This document shows, piece by piece, positions 49,599 to 58,779 of a DNA stretch of 64,000 bases. Source of the stretch: Paenibacillus_I sp035510375 (lineage in GTDB: Bacteria > Bacillota > Bacilli > Paenibacillales > Paenibacillaceae); NCBI RefSeq assembly GCF_035510375.1, contig NZ_DATKHG010000003.1; one strand, given 5' to 3'. The notes below the pieces were generated by a model. The model was given only the letters and a program-made list of their open reading frames with translations, was not told where the DNA came from and made no database searches. Both the position numbers and the translations under genes were made by a program. Within the stretch, counting starts at the first letter, position 1; each line of letters opens with the position of its first letter.

Positions 49599-50759
49599 CT
49601 ATTCACACACGGGGAGCGGAATATCCGCGTCGACTCCCATGACGCGATAATAGATGCGCTCATACTCCGTTGTGATCAGATCGTTGCAGAACATCGTCCT
49701 GGCCCGCTGCAGGCAGGCTTTGCTCACGACTCCGTAAAGAACGGGATCGCGCAGCAGACGGATGGCGTAATCGGCCATAAGCGCCGTATCCCCGATCGGT
49801 GCCAGGTAACCGGTCTCGCCGTGCGCAACGAGCTCCGGTATGCCGCCGGCCTGCGAGCCGATCGTCGGTACGCCGCAAGCCATCGCTTCCAATGCGACAA
49901 GGCCGAAGCTTTCCTTCTCCGAAGGCAGCAGCATCACGTCTGCGACCGAAATGACCTGGGCGACGTCATCCTGCTTGCCGAGAAAATGCACCCGGTCCTG
50001 CAACCCCATCGCCTGGATTTTCCACTGGATGCGCGACAGCTCCGGCCCTTCGCCGACCAGCAGCAGCTTGGCCGGCATCCGCTCGCTCACCTTGGCGAAC
50101 ACATCGACCACGTCGCCGACCCGCTTCACCGGACGGAAATTGGAGATGTGCATCAATATTTTCTCGTCGGGCGCCGCGAATTCGCTCCTCAGCCCCGTGC
50201 ACTCGCGCGGGTAATAGATCCGCTTGTCGACGAAATTATAGGTCAAATCGATCGGCCGCTCGATGTCCAGCAGCTCCTGCGTCTCCCGGATCAGATCGCG
50301 AGAGACGGCGGTAACCGCGTCGCTCTGATGGATGCCGAGCCGAATCAGATCCTTGAGCGATTCGTCTTGGGCCAGCACCGTAATATCGGTACCGTGCAGC
50401 GTGGTGACCGTCTTCAGGCCTTCGCCCACCATCTGCTTAGCCAGATAGGCGCAAATCGCGTGAGGGACGGCATAGTGGACGTGAAGCAGGTCGAGATTTT
50501 GCATTTTGGCGACCTGCGCCATTTTGCTGGCCAGCGACAAATCATAGGGCGGATATCGAAAGACGTAATAGTCGTTGATTTCAACCTCGTGATAAAAAAT
50601 ATTGCGCTGGAATTTGCCGAGGCGGAAAGGGATGCTATGCGTAATAAAATGAATTTCGTGCCCTTTCTCCGCGAGCAGCTTGCCAAGCTCCGTCGCCACG
50701 ACGCCGGAACCGCCCAGCGTCGGATAGCAGGTGATGCCGATTTTCAGCGGTCTTGCCAT
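49599..50759 (-). CDS. bshA: N-acetyl-alpha-D-glucosaminyl L-malate synthase (bacillithiol)
   Basis: A 386-residue GT-B glycosyltransferase (family 4) that joins GlcNAc from UDP-GlcNAc to L-malate, first step of bacillithiol. 'CYPTLGGSGVVATELGK' at the N-terminus, 'TTLHGTDITVL', 'ISNFRPVKRV' and the acidic loop 'LLPSEKESFGLVALEAMACG' are the hallmarks. It follows bshB1 by 54 bp. A bshC gene is not in the window. Confidence 0.95.
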   Translation of the reverse strand: MARPLKIGITCYPTLGGSGVVATELGKLLAEKGHEIHFITHSIPFRLGKFQRNIFYHEVEINDYYVFRYPPYDLSLASKMAQVAKMQNLDLLHVHYAVPHAICAYLAKQMVGEGLKTVTTLHGTDITVLAQDESLKDLIRLGIHQSDAVTAVSRDLIRETQELLDIERPIDLTYNFVDKRIYYPRECTGLRSEFAAPDEKILMHISNFRPVKRVGDVVDVFAKVSERMPAKLLLVGEGPELSRIQWKIQAMGLQDRVHFLGKQDDVAQVISVADVMLLPSEKESFGLVALEAMACGVPTIGSQAGGIPELVAHGETGYLAPIGDTALMADYAIRLLRDPVLYGVVSKACLQRARTMFCNDLITTEYERIYYRVMGVDADIPLPVCE

Positions 50760-50813
50760 GCCCGCACCCCCAAAGGTCCAAGTGATTGATCATGCCGGAA
50801 TGAAGCCTGTTTG

Positions 50814-51509
50814 TCAGAACCGCTCCACGGCGAAGGGCCGCTTCAGGATGAATCCTTCGGCATAGGTCCACTGCCGCGAAGCGCCGAGCAGACGGTCGCG
50901 CGCTTCGACGTTCTCGACATACCGCCGGTTAAGCGGCGTCGCCACCCGGTCCGAGCCTTGCGCAACCGGCTCGAATTGCGACCGGTACGCCGCTAGGGCC
51001 CTGCGCTTGCGCTCGTAGCAGCCGGTGACGTCCACCACCAGGCCCGCGTCCTTCACGTCGTTGATGTAATAAAAGACAAGCTGCTCCACTTGTACCGGCG
51101 GAGCATCTGGCAAATACCGGCGAAGCTTGGCATTGAACACCGCCTCCTCGACGATTCGGCTGCAGCTGTTATGGTCCGGGTGCCGATCGTCCCAATAAGG
51201 CGCAAAGACGATGCGCGGCCGGTGCGCCCGGATTTCGCGGACGACCGCTTCGATCTGCCCGGCCGTTCCGCTCAGCCCGCGGTCGGGCAGCCCAAGACAG
51301 GAGCGGGACGCGAGCCCGAGGGCGGCCGATGCCTCCGCCGCCTCGGCTTGCCTCTCCTCCACCGTCCCGTTCGAGGACATCTCCGCACGGGTAAGGTCGC
51401 ATATGCCGACCCGCAATCCGGCCGAGGCATGCTTGGCGACCGTGCCTCCCATGCCGATTTCGACATCGTCGGGGTGGGCGCCGAAGCAGAGCATATCCAA
51501 GCCGTTCAT
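50814..51509 (-). CDS. bshB1: Bacillithiol deacetylase, LmbE/PIG-L type
   Basis: A 231-residue zinc deacetylase that removes acetyl from GlcNAc-malate. Zinc site: 'GAHPDDVEIGMGGT' and 'DRHPDHNSCSRIV'. The ATG at 51507-51509 follows GAGG and overlaps the mgsA stop (ATGA). The position between mgsA and bshA is as in B. subtilis (ypjG). Confidence 0.94.
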   Translation of the reverse strand: MNGLDMLCFGAHPDDVEIGMGGTVAKHASAGLRVGICDLTRAEMSSNGTVEERQAEAAEASAALGLASRSCLGLPDRGLSGTAGQIEAVVREIRAHRPRIVFAPYWDDRHPDHNSCSRIVEEAVFNAKLRRYLPDAPPVQVEQLVFYYINDVKDAGLVVDVTGCYERKRRALAAYRSQFEPVAQGSDRVATPLNRRYVENVEARDRLLGASRQWTYAEGFILKRPFAVERF

Positions 51510-51940
51510 GGCTGCCAATCCTCGGGCTTGTATTTATGTACCAGCTCGCGCCATGCGAATTCCCCGCGCCCGAGCGAGTTCGTCAGCAGCTCCGCCGTGG
51601 CGACGTTCGTCGCGACCGGAATTCCCTGCACGTCGCAAAGCCGGAGCAAAGCGATGATATCCGGCTCATGGGGCTGCGCCATAAGCGGGTCGCGGAGGAA
51701 AATAATCAGATCCAGCTCGTTCTGCGCGACGAGCGCGCCGATCTGCTGGTCGCCGCCGAGCGGGCCGGACATGAACCGGTGAATCTTGAGCCCGGTCTGG
51801 TCCATGATCCGCTGACCGGTCGTGCCGGTCGAATACAGCTTGTGGTCCTTGAACACATGCTCGTACGCGATGACGAAATTCACTATCTCATCCTTTTTGC
51901 GGTCATGCGCGATAAACGCGATTTTCATTTGTTTGCTCAT
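51506..51940 (-). CDS. mgsA: Methylglyoxal synthase
   Basis: A 144-residue enzyme that turns dihydroxyacetone phosphate into methylglyoxal and phosphate. 'IAFIAHDRKKDEIVNFV', the phosphate loop 'YSTGTTGQRI', 'MSGPLGGDQQIGA' and the catalytic Asp in 'LIIFLRDPL' are present. It follows dapB by 63 bp. Its placement beside bacillithiol genes makes sense, since bacillithiol detoxifies methylglyoxal. Confidence 0.95.
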   Translation of the reverse strand: MSKQMKIAFIAHDRKKDEIVNFVIAYEHVFKDHKLYSTGTTGQRIMDQTGLKIHRFMSGPLGGDQQIGALVAQNELDLIIFLRDPLMAQPHEPDIIALLRLCDVQGIPVATNVATAELLTNSLGRGEFAWRELVHKYKPEDWQP

Positions 51941-52003
51941 CCGTACTCCCCCTGTCGCTGCTGTTGCCTGCCAGAACGGCTTGCGCGGCCGAAGCCCGCG
52001 AGG

Positions 52004-52807
52004 TTAGTCCATCAAATGCTCGAAACCGTAAATAAGTCCGGTATAGCCCATTACCTTCTTCACCGCCGTATTGACGCCCGGCATATAACCGGCACGGTCA
52101 TAGGAATCGTGGCGGATCTTGAGCGATTGCCCGAAAGCGCCGAAAATAACCTCCTGCTGCGCGAAGACGCCGGGCAGCCTGACGCTGTGAATGCGGAAGC
52201 CGTCGTAATAGCCGCCGCGCGCGCCTTCGATCGTCTCCTCTTCCAGCGGATTCCCCTGTCTGTGCTCCTTGCGAGCCTTGGAAATCAGCTCCGCCGTCTT
52301 GATCGACGTGCCGGACGGCGCGTCCAGTTTCTGGTCGCCGTGATATTCGATAATTTCAAGATCCGGAAAATATTTCGACGCCTCCGCCGCGAACCTCATC
52401 ATCAGAATGGCGCCGATCGAGAAGTTCGGCGCGATCAGCCCGCCGATGCCCCGGCTGACGCACAGCTTGTCCAATTCGTCGATCTGCCCGGATGTGAAGC
52501 CCGTCGCGCCGACGACCGGCCTGACGCCGTGCATGATAGCGGTCCTGGTATTGTCATAGACCGTTTGGGGAACAGTGAAGTCGACGAGCACGTCCGTGCC
52601 GCCTCCCCGCAGCGCCTCCTCCAGATTGCGGCCGACCGTGACGCCGCTGGCGGGAAGGCCGACCATCGCCCCCGCATCCACCGGCTCGGCGGACCGGGCA
52701 ACGGCGGCCGATAAGGACAGCGTCTCGTCCTGCAGCACCATTTTCACCACTTCACGGCCCATCCGGCCGTTTGCTCCCGCTACGGCTACGCGTATTTTCT
52801 CCGACAT
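52004..52807 (-). CDS. dapB: 4-hydroxy-tetrahydrodipicolinate reductase
   Basis: A 267-residue NAD(P)H reductase of lysine/diaminopimelate (and so dipicolinate) synthesis. NAD loop 'VAVAGANGRMGREVV', 'VGATGFTSGQID', 'IAPNFSIGAILMM' and the substrate phrase 'EYHGDQKLDAPSGTS'. The ATG at 52805-52807 follows AGGAGATG. Confidence 0.96.
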   Translation of the reverse strand: MSEKIRVAVAGANGRMGREVVKMVLQDETLSLSAAVARSAEPVDAGAMVGLPASGVTVGRNLEEALRGGGTDVLVDFTVPQTVYDNTRTAIMHGVRPVVGATGFTSGQIDELDKLCVSRGIGGLIAPNFSIGAILMMRFAAEASKYFPDLEIIEYHGDQKLDAPSGTSIKTAELISKARKEHRQGNPLEEETIEGARGGYYDGFRIHSVRLPGVFAQQEVIFGAFGQSLKIRHDSYDRAGYMPGVNTAVKKVMGYTGLIYGFEHLMD

Positions 52808-52845
52808 GTTCGCATCTCCTGTTCCGATTTCAATAATGAACCGCG

Positions 52846-53382
52846 TCAACCGCGCGATTTGCCGCCGCTGTGCCGCCGTTCCTTGCGCCATTTGCGGCGC
52901 ACGCCCGCCAGCAGCCGGGCGGCTTCCGCATGCTGCGGATTCAGCTTGAGCGCTTCCTCCGCGCTGGCCGCCGCTTCGCCGTAGCGGCCGAGCGCGCCGT
53001 ATGCGGCGGAAAGCATCAGGAAGGCCGCATCCGACAGCGGATCGAGCCCCGTCGCCTCGCGAAGCGCTTCAATCGCGGCGAGAAAATCGGGCGAGTCCGA
53101 CGCAAGCGTCGCTTCGGCCTCCGCAATGAGCATACGGGCCTTCACCGTCCGCAGATGGTATCCGTAGACGGCGTTGTCCGGATCGAGGCGTTCCGCCTCC
53201 TCTGCGTGGACCATGGCCTTCGCCCATTTCGCGCTGCGCGCGCAGGTGATCGAGCACTTGTAATGGTACGCCGGATTATCCGGATGCGCGTCGATCGCCT
53301 GCTCAAAGCAGCGGATCGCCTGCTCGTAATCTCCCTGCAGAATCGATTCGTACGCCTGTTTGACATGCTCATCCCCGTTCAT
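52846..53382 (-). CDS. TPR protein
   Basis: A 178-residue soluble protein with four tetratricopeptide repeats: 'QAYESILQGDYEQAIRCFEQ', 'AKWAKAMVHAEEAERLDPDN', a diverged third, and 'AAYGALGRYGEAAASAEEAL'. It ends in a basic tail. It lies between ypjD and dapB, 38 bp before dapB. The ATG follows AAGGAGG. The function is unknown, probably a scaffold. Confidence 0.85.
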   Translation of the reverse strand: MNGDEHVKQAYESILQGDYEQAIRCFEQAIDAHPDNPAYHYKCSITCARSAKWAKAMVHAEEAERLDPDNAVYGYHLRTVKARMLIAEAEATLASDSPDFLAAIEALREATGLDPLSDAAFLMLSAAYGALGRYGEAAASAEEALKLNPQHAEAARLLAGVRRKWRKERRHSGGKSRG

Positions 53383-53451
53383 CCGCCCAACCTCCTTGTA
53401 CCCTAATGCTACAGCATATGTCCGGGGTACAGCGAGTGTTAAGGGCGGGCT

Positions 53452-53784
53452 TCACGGTCCGTCTTTTTTGGTCCAACGGCCCGCATCGCGCGTATTGAAT
53501 TTGTGCATGACCTTGTCGTGCGCTTCGGCCAGATCGATTCCGAGCGAATTGGCGAAGCACGTTATAATAAAAAGAATGTCGCCGAGCTCCAATTCGATCG
53601 AATTGTCGGCTTCGTCCTGTTTTTTCGGCTTCGGACCGAAGTTGTGGTTAACCTCCCGCGCGAGCTCTCCTACCTCTTCACTAAGCCGGGCAAGCATCGC
53701 AAGCGGACTGAAATAGCCTTCCTTGAACTGCGATATGTAAGCGTCCACCTCGCGCTGAACGTCGGCTAACGTTTTATCTGCCAA
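53452..53784 (-). CDS. ypjD: MazG-like nucleotide pyrophosphohydrolase
   Basis: A 110-residue all-alpha NTP pyrophosphatase. The metal-binding motif is 'ARLSEEVGELAREVNH' with EExxE spacing, completed by 'IELELGDILFIITCFAN' (ExxD). It probably removes non-standard nucleotides. The TTG start (53782-53784) follows AAAGGATG. It is the first gene of the dapB-birA run; the order matches B. subtilis ypjD. Confidence 0.92.
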   Translation of the reverse strand: MADKTLADVQREVDAYISQFKEGYFSPLAMLARLSEEVGELAREVNHNFGPKPKKQDEADNSIELELGDILFIITCFANSLGIDLAEAHDKVMHKFNTRDAGRWTKKDGP

Positions 53785-53955
53785 TGTCCGACATCCTTTC
53801 CGGTTATCTCATCCTATGTTATCGCAAAGCGAAAATGAAAACAATCCTTTGCCCTCCGCTGCAAACGCTGTTATTCTTAGTGCGAAACGACAAAAAAACG
53901 CATACTAGAACGCACAGCATGCGTGGAGTTCGCCGCGGAGCAAGGAGGACGGATC

Positions 53956-54846
53956 ATGCAAATCGCACATAGGGGCAAATTTCGGACAAGCCTCGCCGGA
54001 AAATGGCGCCCAGCCGTATCGGTGGCCGCCGGTACGGCGGTCTACGCGTTCGGGCTGCATTACTTTGTGCTTCCCAACCAGTTCATGGAAGGCGGCGTTA
54101 CGGGCATCGGCATTTTGCTGAACTACGCGTTCGGCTTCAAGCTGTCGCTTACGACGCTGCTGCTGAACATCCCGATATTTATACTCGGCTGGCGGCTGCT
54201 CGGCTTGAACCAGATGGTAATGGCCGGCTACGGCACCGTCTCGCTTTCCTTTTTCTTGTGGGTCATGGAGCGGCTGATCGAGGGCGGTCAGATCGTCCCG
54301 TTCTCGACGGACCGCGACCTGCTGCTGTCCGCGCTCTACGCCGGCGTCACCCTGGGCGCCGGTCTAGGCATCGTCTTCCGCTTCGGGGCTACGACCGGCG
54401 GCGTGGATATCATCGCCAGAATCGTGTCCAAAGGGCGCGGCTGGAGCATGGGCCAGATCATTCTGACGCTGGACGCGGTCGTGATCGGCCTCTCGCTGCT
54501 GTTCATTCCCGTGGAGCGGGTGCTGTACACGCTGGTCGTCGTCTTCATCGCCACCAAGCTGATCGATTTCATACAGGAGGGCGTCTATTCCGGCAAAGCC
54601 TTCTCCATTATTACGACGAACGGACAGGCGGTCGCCGATGGCGTCATGCGCGAACTCGAACGCGGCGTCACGATCATGCCGGCCGTCGGCGGTTATTCCG
54701 GCACAGAGAAGCAGGTCGTCTATTGTGTCGTCGGGCGCCAGGAGGTGCGGCTGCTCAAGCAAATCGTCCGAAGACACGACCCCAAGGCATTCATCGTCAT
54801 CAGCGAAGCGCATGACGTCATCGGAGAAGGCTTCCGCGAATCCTGA
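53956..54846 (+). CDS. ypjC: YitT/YpjC-family membrane protein with DUF2179 domain
   Basis: A 296-residue protein with five or six transmembrane segments (about residues 22-180) and a cytoplasmic C-terminal DUF2179 domain ('KAFSIITTNGQAVADGVMRE', 'TIMPAVGGYSGTEKQVVYCV'). 'FGATTGGVDIIARIV' is typical of the YitT family. Function is unestablished; family members are linked to transport or signalling. The ATG at 53956 follows AAGGAGG. It is the only plus-strand gene in the last 31 kb apart from the fragment at the edge. Confidence 0.9.
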   Translation: MQIAHRGKFRTSLAGKWRPAVSVAAGTAVYAFGLHYFVLPNQFMEGGVTGIGILLNYAFGFKLSLTTLLLNIPIFILGWRLLGLNQMVMAGYGTVSLSFFLWVMERLIEGGQIVPFSTDRDLLLSALYAGVTLGAGLGIVFRFGATTGGVDIIARIVSKGRGWSMGQIILTLDAVVIGLSLLFIPVERVLYTLVVVFIATKLIDFIQEGVYSGKAFSIITTNGQAVADGVMRELERGVTIMPAVGGYSGTEKQVVYCVVGRQEVRLLKQIVRRHDPKAFIVISEAHDVIGEGFRES

Positions 54847-54854
54847 TTAAGGCT

Positions 54855-55721
54855 TCAGCGGAGCGGCCGTTTCGGCACCGTGATTTCGTCCCGGTCGATG
54901 CGGAACTTGTGCCAGCCCGTGTAAAAAAGGCCCGCCAGCACGATAACCGCGAGCATCGCCGTCCATTGCCAAGAGGGACCGCCTGCCGGCTTCACCGCCG
55001 CCGATTGCGCGCCCGAGGCGAACAAACGGTCGACGGCGTCCCCGAGCAGCACGAGCGAGCCCTCCGTCAACGTGCGGTTCGCCTCCGTGCGCCCGCCGGG
55101 CGCCGCTTCAAGCAGCTTCTCCGTATAGCGAATCCTTTCCTTCAGCACCGAGACGCGCGCCGGCTCCTTCCCGAAAGCCGCGGCGGCCTCCAGCCGCAGC
55201 ACATGGCCCTCCAGCTGACGCAGCGCCGCAGCGGCGGCCTCGTTCCCCTTTTCCCCGCCCTGCAGCCAGGCTTTGTGCAGGCGGCTCATATCCTCGCGCA
55301 GCAGCCGTTCATATTGCCGCCACAACGCCTTCCGTTCCCGGGAGAGCGCGTCGACGGCCAGCTTGAGCCTTGCGGCTTCCTCGCGCCAGGTGTACGCGAA
55401 CGCTCCGCGCTCGATAAGGGCTTGGGCCGCATTCAGCCGTTCATCGAGCACCGCCCACCCTTCCGGCGTGCCGTAGGATCGGAGCTCGCGATCCGCGGCC
55501 GCCGCTTTCATTTTCAATACATACCCGTATGCCAATTGGCGGTTCTCCTCCACAGAGGCTTGATAGAAGCCCTCCGTCCAGGACGCCAGCGCATCCCATT
55601 TCGATTGCGGACCGGCGCCGGCGTCCTCCGACGCTTCCGTCCGCCATGCCGTTCCCAACCCGGAGGCGATCAGCAAAGCCGTCAGTACGACCAACAGCCG
55701 TTTTCGATGTTTCACGGACAT
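54855..55721 (-). CDS. ypjB: Sporulation protein YpjB-like
   Basis: A 288-residue protein with an N-terminal signal/anchor (residues 8-28), a long helical, Ala/Arg/Glu-rich outside part, and a C-terminal transmembrane segment ('WTAMLAVIVLAGLFYTGWHK') with a short basic tail. Position beside ypjA and ypjC fits YpjB, a mother-cell sporulation protein of unknown role. It converges with ypjC, 8 bp apart. Confidence 0.82.
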   Translation of the reverse strand: MSVKHRKRLLVVLTALLIASGLGTAWRTEASEDAGAGPQSKWDALASWTEGFYQASVEENRQLAYGYVLKMKAAAADRELRSYGTPEGWAVLDERLNAAQALIERGAFAYTWREEAARLKLAVDALSRERKALWRQYERLLREDMSRLHKAWLQGGEKGNEAAAAALRQLEGHVLRLEAAAAFGKEPARVSVLKERIRYTEKLLEAAPGGRTEANRTLTEGSLVLLGDAVDRLFASGAQSAAVKPAGGPSWQWTAMLAVIVLAGLFYTGWHKFRIDRDEITVPKRPLR

Positions 55722-55756
55722 CCCTCCTCCTTCATCCTATGAGAAGGGTGTCCCGC

Positions 55757-56425
55757 TTATACCTTGGCGTTCGGGTGTCGGTACGTACCGAGCGGCAGGC
55801 TTCTCTTGTGCACGAGCGCGAGCAGGGTCACCAGAAAGCTTGCCGCCGACAGGCCGACCGTGAAGTTGCGGACAGCCTCAATGTTATCGCTAAGCACGCG
55901 GGGCAGCCAAGGATACACCTCAAACGTATAATCGATCGTATCGTTGAGCAGAATCCAGCCGAAAGCCAACGCCGCGGCCGTCCGCCCGAAACGCATGAAG
56001 CGAACGTACAGCAGTCCCTCGACGGCCATAGCCGTATGCGAGGCGATAAGCATCCAGTTCTGCCAGTTAAGCGGATCTCCCTGCGCGCCTTGCGCGGCAT
56101 TCATCGTCACGGCCCAGACGCCGTATTTCACAAGCGTCACCACGGCAAGCGCTTCGACGATCGATCGCAGCAGCAAATAGCCCCTTGTCTCCACCTTCGG
56201 CGGAAACAGAAAAAATAACAGAACAAACGTAAAAAACAGGCTTGCCGTCGGACTGTCCGGCACGAAAACGATTCTCCATAAAGGATGATTGTCCAGCGTA
56301 TAGGCTAGTTGATCGCCGTACCAGATATAGCCGTAGATCGTGCCCGCCAAGTTGCTGATAAACAATAACCACAGAAACGAACGGTTCATCAGAACCGACT
56401 CGCTCCACAACCATGAAACCGGCAT
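55757..56425 (-). CDS. ypjA: YpjA-like DUF1405 membrane protein
   Basis: A 222-residue protein with six or more transmembrane segments; 'FISNLAGTIYGYIWYGDQL' and 'LNDTIDYTFEVYPWLPRV' are DUF1405 phrases. The ATG at 56423-56425 follows AAGGAAAGGGG. A longer start at 56449 would lie inside the upstream terminator. It is followed by ypjB 35 bp later. Function unknown. Confidence 0.85.
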   Translation of the reverse strand: MPVSWLWSESVLMNRSFLWLLFISNLAGTIYGYIWYGDQLAYTLDNHPLWRIVFVPDSPTASLFFTFVLLFFLFPPKVETRGYLLLRSIVEALAVVTLVKYGVWAVTMNAAQGAQGDPLNWQNWMLIASHTAMAVEGLLYVRFMRFGRTAAALAFGWILLNDTIDYTFEVYPWLPRVLSDNIEAVRNFTVGLSAASFLVTLLALVHKRSLPLGTYRHPNAKV

Positions 56426-56445
56426 TCCAGGGTGCCCCTTTCCTT

Positions 56446-56483
56446 GCAAAAAACCTGACCGTTCCGGAACGGTCAGGTTTTTG
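56446..56483. terminator. Perfect bidirectional-type terminator between qcrC and ypjA
   Basis: AAAAACCTGACCGTTCC and its complement form a 17-bp perfect stem with almost no loop and T runs on both sides. It ends qcrABC on the minus strand and lies 20 bp before the ypjA start. Confidence 0.95.
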
Positions 56484-56501
56484 CATGCATTGTCTTAATC
56501 G

Positions 56502-57371
56502 TCATTCGGCTTTCTTCTGCTTGGATAACCATGTCGCCACTTGGTCAATCTGTTCGGCGGTCAATTGATCCTTGAAAGCGGGCATACCGCCATCGGTGCC
56601 GTTCGTGATGATGTCCGCGATTTCCTCTTTCGTACGACGGTCGCCGACGCCCGTCAACGCCGGGAAGCTGCCTTGGCCTTGAAGGTTGCCGGCATGGCAT
56701 GCAATACATTGCGCTTGCCTCACCATCTCGAATGCCGGATCATCGGGAGACACAAGCGCCGCCGGCTCCTCCTTCTTGGCAGGATTAGGCCGCTCCTGCC
56801 CCTTCAACGCGGCCTCCCGCGCTTTCTCTTCCCGTTCGATATGCTCGGGAACCGTATTCGTAATCTCCAGCTCGTGGGTGTAAAAATCCCACGATGTCTT
56901 CGTTAAATATACGATAGCGATCAAAGACAGAATCATCAGCGACGAAGCGATCGGACGGCGGTAGAACCGCCGTTCCTTGCCAGTGTCGAGAAACGGAGCC
57001 AGCATCAGCGCACCGAACGCGATGCCCGGCACGCCGACCGTGCCGAGCACGAGATAATCCTGGGATACGTAAGGATATTTCAATAACTGGTACAAAAACA
57101 AGAAATACCAGTCGGGCATCGGTATGAACGCGGTATTCGTCGGATCCGCCGGATAGCCGAGCGGGGCCGGTTCAGTAATCGTCAACACCAGAAAGCCGAC
57201 GAGCACGACGACGCCTACCATCCATTCCTTGAGCAGGAAATTCGGAATAAACGCTTCCGATTTGCCGGGAAAGGCGGTATAGTCGGCCGGTATGTTGGGC
57301 GAGGTCCCTTTGCGAATCCGGGAGTCGCCCACGTACACGACTTTTTCCTTGCCGTTGGAGCTTGCGGCCAT
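56502..57371 (-). CDS. qcrC: Menaquinol:cytochrome c oxidoreductase, cytochrome b/c subunit
   Basis: A 289-residue fusion of subunit-IV-like transmembrane helices (about residues 45-160, including 'MPDWYFLFLYQLLKYP') and a C-terminal c-type cytochrome. The haem c site is 'QCIACHAGNLQGQG', the axial Met in 'GGMPAFKDQLTAEQ'. A Lys/Pro/Glu linker joins the parts. This Bacillus-type bc complex moves electrons from menaquinol to cytochrome c. It is somewhat longer than B. subtilis QcrC (about 255). Confidence 0.95.
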   Translation of the reverse strand: MAASSNGKEKVVYVGDSRIRKGTSPNIPADYTAFPGKSEAFIPNFLLKEWMVGVVVLVGFLVLTITEPAPLGYPADPTNTAFIPMPDWYFLFLYQLLKYPYVSQDYLVLGTVGVPGIAFGALMLAPFLDTGKERRFYRRPIASSLMILSLIAIVYLTKTSWDFYTHELEITNTVPEHIEREEKAREAALKGQERPNPAKKEEPAALVSPDDPAFEMVRQAQCIACHAGNLQGQGSFPALTGVGDRRTKEEIADIITNGTDGGMPAFKDQLTAEQIDQVATWLSKQKKAE

Positions 57372-57390
57372 GGGTCAGGCCTCCCTTCGA

Positions 57391-58062
57391 TTAGAGTGGT
57401 CCGGAAATGCCTTGTTTGCGGATCATAATAAAGTGGGCGGCAAGCAGAGAGAGCAGCGCGCCGGGCAGGAAGAACACGTGAATCGCGAAGAAGCGGGTCA
57501 GCGTTTGAGCCCCTACGATGTCGCCGCCCTGCAGTAATTGTTTGATGTACGGACCGGCAACCGGCACGGACTGAGCGATTTGAATGCCTACTTTCGTTGC
57601 ATAATACGCTTTGTTATCCCAAGGCAGAAGGTAGCCGGTGAATCCGAGTCCCAGCATGATGAAGAAAATCAGCATCCCGACGACCCAGTTCATTTCGCGC
57701 GGCGCCTTGTAAGAGCCGGTAAAAAAGACGCGGAGCGTATGTAGAAACATCATAACGATAACGAGGCTTGCGCCCCAATGGTGCATACCGCGCACGATGC
57801 CGCCGAAAGCCACCTTGCTCTGGAGGTAATCGACGCTTTCGTAAGCATTGATGATATCCGGCACGTAGTACATCGTCAGGAACATACCGGAAAGGATCTG
57901 GATGACCGTGATGAAGAATGTCAGACCGCCGAAGCAATACACGAATGCGGAGAAATGGTGGGCGGGGTTGACGTGCTCCGGCACCTCATGGTCCGCCACG
58001 TCCCTCCACATCGGCGTAATGTCGAGACGCTCGTCGATCCAGTTGTAAACCGTCTTTAACAT
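57391..58062 (-). CDS. qcrB: Menaquinol:cytochrome c oxidoreductase, cytochrome b6 subunit
   Basis: A 223-residue b6-type cytochrome with four transmembrane helices. Haem histidines lie in 'GMHHWGASLVIVMMFLHTLR' and 'FAIHVFFLPGALLSLLAAHF'; 'GFTGYLLPWDNKAYYATKVG' is the quinol-site region. It sits between qcrA (6 bp) and qcrC (19 bp). Confidence 0.96.
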   Translation of the reverse strand: MLKTVYNWIDERLDITPMWRDVADHEVPEHVNPAHHFSAFVYCFGGLTFFITVIQILSGMFLTMYYVPDIINAYESVDYLQSKVAFGGIVRGMHHWGASLVIVMMFLHTLRVFFTGSYKAPREMNWVVGMLIFFIMLGLGFTGYLLPWDNKAYYATKVGIQIAQSVPVAGPYIKQLLQGGDIVGAQTLTRFFAIHVFFLPGALLSLLAAHFIMIRKQGISGPL

Positions 58063-58068
58063 CTGTCT

Positions 58069-58608
58069 TTACGCCTCCTTTACGCGTGTATTCGGTTTGA
58101 TCGGCCCGAGATAAATGTAGCCTTCCTGAATCTTCAGATCATATTCGTCGAGCGGCAACGGCGCGACTTTCAGCTGTTTGCCGTCAATGGTATACTCCGC
58201 TCCATGACAAGGGCAAAAATAGTGATTATCTTGCTGGGTGTTCCAATTTACCGTGCATCCGAGATGCTTGCATATCGGAGACAGCGCATAAATCTCTCCA
58301 TCCTGCCCCTTCGTAATCCATGCCGCGAGCTGCGGTTCGCTTTCGTACCAGCCGTCCACCTGGCTGATCTGAAATTTAAATTCTTTGGGCTCGCTTCCGA
58401 TTTCGCTTTCCGCAACGACCTTCACGAACGCGCTTTCCGTTTTCTTGACGAGTAACGGATCGACCGCAAATCGAACCATCGGCAAAATCATGCCGGCACC
58501 CATGAAAGCGCCCGCACCTCCAAGTGTATACGACAAAAATTGACGCCGGGACATCTCTTTGCGTTGCACGGATTTATGCGAGGAATCATGCTGATCGTGG
58601 TTGCTCAT
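58069..58608 (-). CDS. qcrA: Menaquinol:cytochrome c oxidoreductase, Rieske iron-sulfur subunit
   Basis: A 179-residue protein with an N-terminal twin-Arg-like stretch ('MSRRQFLSYTLGGAGAFMG') and one transmembrane segment. The 2Fe-2S motifs are 'CKHLGCTVNW' and 'FCPCHGAEYTIDG' with the bridging disulfide cysteines. It is the first gene of qcrABC; the promoter lies at 58690-58718. Confidence 0.96.
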   Translation of the reverse strand: MSNHDQHDSSHKSVQRKEMSRRQFLSYTLGGAGAFMGAGMILPMVRFAVDPLLVKKTESAFVKVVAESEIGSEPKEFKFQISQVDGWYESEPQLAAWITKGQDGEIYALSPICKHLGCTVNWNTQQDNHYFCPCHGAEYTIDGKQLKVAPLPLDEYDLKIQEGYIYLGPIKPNTRVKEA

Positions 58609-58689
58609 CTACTGTTCTACCCCCTTTGCCAATCGTATTGCCGGTCTTGTCCACAAGACGGAAACGTTATCGAAACCAAGACATAATTT

Positions 58690-58718
58690 ATAATAGCCTA
58701 GGCGGTTTGGAGCGTCAA
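58690..58718 (-). promoter_or_regulatory. SigA-type promoter of qcrABC
   Basis: On the minus strand TTGACG (58718-58713), a 17-bp spacer and TATTAT (58695-58690). The predicted start gives a leader of about 75 bases. Confidence 0.7.
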
Positions 58719-58779
58719 GAAGGGTTGAATCAAATTGAAAGTTCCATCTTTTGAGGTTCGAAAATTTGTTGCCGTTTTG